From the NCBI GenBank assembly GCA_036522835.1, contig DATDFB010000251.1, positions 1 through 23,469 on the forward strand: DNA of 23,469 nt, given 5' to 3'. This DNA comes from DATDFB01 sp036522835 (GTDB lineage Bacteria; Acidobacteriota; Thermoanaerobaculia; Gp7-AA8). This document shows positions 20,613 to 23,469 of this stretch, one piece after another; position 1 is the stretch's first letter; the number at the start of each line of letters is the position of its first letter. The position numbers and the translations under genes were made by a program. The notes under the pieces were generated by a model. The model saw only the letters and a list, made by a program, of their open reading frames with translations. It ran no database searches and was not told the origin of the DNA.

Positions 20613-23045
20613 TCACAGCACCATCGGGTACTTCCTCGGCTTCGCCTCATGCATCAGCGCATACACCGCCGCGAAGATCGTCTCGCGGTTCGGCTTCGAC
20701 CAGTAATCGCCGTCGGAGCCGTACGCGGGGCGGTGCTCCTTCCCCGGCACCGTGCGCGGCTCGGAGTCGAGCCACGCGTACGCGCCGTCGCGCTCGACCA
20801 CGTTCTGCATCATGAACGCCGTGCCGCCGCCGGGAACGTCTTCGTCGATGAAGACGACGCGGCTGGTTTTCTTGATCGATTCCGCGATGACGCCGCGCAC
20901 GTCGAACGGCAGCAACGTCTGCACGTCGACGACCTCGGCGTCGATGCCCGACGCCGCCAGCAGCTCCGCCGTCTCCAGCACGATGCGCAGCGTCGCGCCG
21001 TAGCTCACCAGCGTCACGTCGCTCCCGCCGCGCACGACCTCGGCCACGCCGAGCGGCACCGTGAAGTCGCCGATGTTCGAGGGCAGCTTTTCCTTCGTGC
21101 GGTAGCCGTTCAGCACCTCGATCACCAGGCCCGGGTCGTCGCCGCGCAGCAGCGTGTTGTACATGCCCGCCGCCTGCGTCATGTTGCGCGGCACGCAGAC
21201 ATAGATCCCGCGGCAGAGGCTGATGAGGCCGGCCATCGGCGAGCCGGAGTGCCAGATCCCTTCGAGCCGATGCCCGCGCGTGCGGATGATCGCCGGCGCC
21301 ACCTGCCCGCCGCGCGTGCGCCAGCGCGTGGTGGCGAGGTCGTCGGAGAGGATCTGCAGCGCGTACAGGACGTAGTCGAGGTACTGCACTTCCGCGATCG
21401 GCCGCAGCCCGCGCAGGGCCATGCCGATGGCCTGCCCGACGATGGTGCACTCGCGGATGCCGGTGTCGGAGACGCGGTAGACGCCGAACTTCTCCTGCAA
21501 GCCGGCGCAGCCCTGGTTGACGTCGCCGAGCTTGCCGACGTCCTCGCCGAGGATGACCAGGTTCGGGTAGCGCCGCAGCGCGGCGTCGAAGCAGGCGTTG
21601 ATGATCTCGAAGCCGACCTTTTCCGGCGCATCGTCCGCGAATTCGGCCCTGACCTCGGCGATATGAATCGCGGCGCGCGCCGTGTCGCTGTAGAGCTCAT
21701 CGTCGTAGAGCTTCGCGCAGGCCCGCTCGTACTCGCGCCGGAGCTCGACCGCCTCGGGCGGCGCATCCGCGCCGGCGGCGATGATCGCGCCGGTCAGCGC
21801 GCGCATGGCGTCCCGGCGGTACGGCGACTGCGTCCGCTGCAGCTCGCTTCGGATGGCCTCGATTGCCGGTAGGGGCGCACGGCGTGCGCCCTCGTCGATC
21901 GGGCGCACGCCGTGCGCCCCTACGGCCATCGCGTCGAGAACTCCGAGGACCTTGCGGACGTCGTCGTCGATCGGCTTGCGGTAGGCCTCCCAGGCGCGGC
22001 GCTGCGCCGCGCGCACCGCGGCCAGGTCTTCCTTCTCCATCGCGCCGATCTCGTCGGCCGTGGCGATGCCCTGTCCGATCATCCACTCGCGCATCTTGCG
22101 GATGCAGTCGAACTCCGTCTCCCAGTCGAGGCGCTCCTTCGACTTGTAGCGCTCGTGCGAGCCGGAGGTGGAGTGGCCCTGCGGCTGGGTCATCTCGGTG
22201 ACGTGGACGATGGCCGGCACATGCTCCATCCGCACGATCGTGGCGGCGCTGAGGTACGTCTCGCAGAGAGCCGGGTAGTCCCACCCTTTGACGATGTAGA
22301 TGTCGTAGCCGGCCTTCTGCTTCGGGTCGCGCTGGAAGCCCTTCAGGAGCTCCGAGATGTGACCCTTGGTCATCTGGAAGTCGTTCGGCACGGAGATGCC
22401 GTAGTTGTCGTCCCAGATGGAGACGAGCATCGGGATCTGCAGGACGCCCGCGGCGTTGATCGACTCCCAGAACATCCCCTCGGCGCAACTGGCGTTGCCG
22501 ATGGTGCCCCAGGCGATCTCGTCGCCGTTGCGCGAGAACTGCGTGAATTGCCGGAGCTCTTCGACTTCGCGGTAGAGCTTCGAGGCGTATCCGAGGCCGA
22601 CGAGGCGGGGCATCTGGGAGCCGGTCGGTGAGACGTCGGCGGAGGAGTTGTAGTGGTCGGCCTGCGAGCGCCAGGCGCCGTCGGGACCGACGAGGCGCGA
22701 GGCGAAGTGCGCGTTCATGGAGCGCCCGGCCGACCACGGGTCGTGGGCGACGTCGGCGTCGGCGTAGAGCTGGGCGAAGAACTCCTCGAGCGTGCCGATG
22801 CCTGTGGCGAAGATGAAGGTCTGGTCGCGGTAGTAGCCGCTGCGCCAGTCGCCCCTGCGGAAGGCGCGGGCCATGGCCAGTTGCGCGACTTCCTTGCCGT
22901 CGCCGAAGATGCCGAACTTGGCCTTGCCGGTGAGCACCTCCTTCCGCCCGATCAGGCTGGCCTGACGGCTGCGAAAGGCCACGCGGTAGTCGTCGATGAT
23001 GCTCTCGCGCGTGAACTGCGTGCGGATCTCTGCCTGCTCGGTCAC
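20613..23045 (-). CDS. Fused 2-oxoacid dehydrogenase E1 alpha-beta (thiamine diphosphate)
   Basis: The 810-residue product fuses E1 alpha (about 1-370) and E1 beta (about 470-810). It decarboxylates a 2-oxoacid (pyruvate, branched-chain or 2-oxoglutarate; not resolvable here) and acylates an E2 lipoyl domain. The alpha half has YYRDQTFIFATG, the ThDP region GTIGNASCAEGMFWESINAAG...WDDNYGIS (181-217), and the loop HSTSGSHERYKS. The beta half has NLVILGEDVG, RVSDTGIRE, EVQYLDYVLYALQ, VSYGATL and DVQTLLPFD. The canonical Asp of the GDG-like motif is Asn184. Residues about 374-393 come from a perfect palindrome inserted between the halves. GTG 23045 is preferred: TAGCAT lies 8 nt upstream and the next codons fit the family. 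The frame also runs open into the adjacent repeat array, which is not believed coding. No E2 or E3 gene is nearby. Confidence 0.9.
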   Translation of the reverse strand: MTEQAEIRTQFTRESIIDDYRVAFRSRQASLIGRKEVLTGKAKFGIFGDGKEVAQLAMARAFRRGDWRSGYYRDQTFIFATGIGTLEEFFAQLYADADVAHDPWSAGRSMNAHFASRLVGPDGAWRSQADHYNSSADVSPTGSQMPRLVGLGYASKLYREVEELRQFTQFSRNGDEIAWGTIGNASCAEGMFWESINAAGVLQIPMLVSIWDDNYGISVPNDFQMTKGHISELLKGFQRDPKQKAGYDIYIVKGWDYPALCETYLSAATIVRMEHVPAIVHVTEMTQPQGHSTSGSHERYKSKERLDWETEFDCIRKMREWMIGQGIATADEIGAMEKEDLAAVRAAQRRAWEAYRKPIDDDVRKVLGVLDAMAVGAHGVRPIDEGARRAPLPAIEAIRSELQRTQSPYRRDAMRALTGAIIAAGADAPPEAVELRREYERACAKLYDDELYSDTARAAIHIAEVRAEFADDAPEKVGFEIINACFDAALRRYPNLVILGEDVGKLGDVNQGCAGLQEKFGVYRVSDTGIRECTIVGQAIGMALRGLRPIAEVQYLDYVLYALQILSDDLATTRWRTRGGQVAPAIIRTRGHRLEGIWHSGSPMAGLISLCRGIYVCVPRNMTQAAGMYNTLLRGDDPGLVIEVLNGYRTKEKLPSNIGDFTVPLGVAEVVRGGSDVTLVSYGATLRIVLETAELLAASGIDAEVVDVQTLLPFDVRGVIAESIKKTSRVVFIDEDVPGGGTAFMMQNVVERDGAYAWLDSEPRTVPGKEHRPAYGSDGDYWSKPNRETIFAAVYALMHEAKPRKYPMVL
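21869..21923. repeat. Perfect 23-bp palindrome in frame inside the E1 gene
   Basis: The arms at 21869-21891 and 21901-21923 are perfectly complementary (GTAGGGGCGCACGGCGTGCG type), with a 9-nt loop. The coding strand reads through it as GAHGVRPIDEGARRAPLP. It sits in the linker between the alpha and beta halves, where extra residues are tolerable. Similar GTAGGGGCGCAC palindromes occur as dispersed repeats in several phyla, from general knowledge. Confidence 0.9.
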
Positions 23046-23059
23046 GGCGCCGAATGCTA
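23046..23059 (-). promoter_or_regulatory. Candidate -10 box for the E1 fusion gene
   Basis: TAGCAT (23059-23054, minus strand) is followed by 8 nt and GTG 23045. The spacing matches the candidate boxes before DUF3617, ridA and HEPN. The region where a -35 would fall begins inside the 43-bp repeat array. Confidence 0.35.
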
Positions 23060-23067
23060 GCACGCGC

Positions 23068-23469
23068 TTGCTACACGGCCTTGCAGCACGTGCACACGCG
23101 GGGTGGTGCAATGCTGCACGGGGGGTGGTGCAATGCTGCACGGAGGGTGTAGCAATGCTACACGGCCTTGCAGCACCGACACACGAGGCGTGCAGCAATG
23201 CTGCACGGGCTTGCAGCACGGACACACCGCGCGTGTAGCAATGCTGCACGGCCTTGCAGCATGGACACACGGGCCGTGCAGCATTGCTACACGGTCTTGC
23301 AGCACGGACACGCGGGGTGTGCAGCATTGCTACACGGCCTTGCAGCACGGACACGCGGGGTGTGCAGCATTGCTGCACGGCCTTGCAGCATGGACTCGCA
23401 GCCGGCCTCCACGCCGGCGGGCCAGACGTGTCTCGGCGCCGGGCGGGCGCGGCCGTGCAGCAATGCTGC
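23068..23469. repeat. 43-bp tandem repeat array with internal palindromes, runs off the right edge
   Basis: About nine units are visible. Most are 43 bp; two are shortened to about 22 bp, and the last has an internal insertion of roughly 50 bp (23393-23450). Each unit junction carries a 17-bp dyad of GTGCAGCA-A-TGCTGCAC type or its GTGTAGCA variant. Between dyads there is a conserved CGGCCTTGCAGCA and a semi-conserved CGGACACGCGGGGTGT. The array begins about 20 bp upstream of the E1 start. It is open in the minus-strand E1 frame, but the 43-bp period shifts frame each unit, so it is not a protein repeat. Confidence 0.9.

Noticed and set aside
23046..23378. N-terminal extension of the E1 protein into the repeat array
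   Set aside because: The extension is translated satellite repeat (LHTPRV/AARPCS patterns) whose period of 43 bp changes frame each unit. E1 homology starts right after GTG 23045.
23068..23469. CRISPR array
   Set aside because: The sequences between the dyads are themselves conserved, unit lengths vary from about 22 to over 90 bp, and no cas genes are present.

Overview
The window is a very GC-rich chromosomal segment with tightly packed genes, short overlaps and strong G/C third-position bias. No 16S gene or other definitive marker is present. The gene mix (a decayed Ser/Thr kinase whose tail resembles kinase-TolB propeller proteins, DUF3617, a fused alpha/beta 2-oxoacid dehydrogenase E1, bacterial pentameric channel homologues, heptamer-type intergenic repeats) suggests Acidobacteriota or a related soil/groundwater phylum. 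That assignment is inference.

Layout, left to right. A membrane glycosyltransferase-like gene runs off the left edge (minus, 1-838). Then come the glycogen debranching enzyme glgX (plus, 1005-3104) and a membrane-anchored rhodanese protein overlapping a MauE/DoxX-like membrane protein (plus, 3261-4432). A convergent minus-strand cluster follows, ridA - matrixin-type metalloprotease - DUF3617 (6516 down to 4434). A large TPR protein diverges from ridA and is followed by a small RDD membrane protein (6543-9173).

Next is a long minus-strand block (15681 down to 9163): a pentameric ligand-gated ion channel (pLGIC) homologue, a DUF4239 bestrophin-like membrane protein, and a three-subunit formate dehydrogenase (fdhA, fdhB, NrfD-type anchor). 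fdhA is interrupted by an in-frame TGA at the selenocysteine position. A SECIS-type hairpin with a GGTCT loop lies 11 nt downstream, so it should be read as one 1029-residue selenoprotein rather than two ORFs.

A divergent HEPN/MNT toxin-antitoxin pair (15733-16432) comes next, then an internally deleted Ser/Thr kinase remnant and three tandem paralogous secreted proteins (A, B, C; 16768-20514). The right end holds the fused E1 alpha/beta gene (20613-23045). Its start abuts a palindromic 43-bp tandem repeat array that continues off the right edge.

The most distinctive non-coding signal is a family of imperfect inverted repeats built from degenerate 7-8 bp tandem units at gene boundaries. Three copies of a roughly 110-130 bp element (876-982, 3108-3215, 9932-10058) share arms and loop core. 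One copy sits inside the formate dehydrogenase operon and supplies the last codons and stop of fdhB. Two further palindromes of different sequence lie in frame inside fdhA and the E1 fusion gene. The best candidate for an undescribed functional unit is the ATGA-coupled pLGIC-DUF4239 channel pair directly upstream of formate dehydrogenase.
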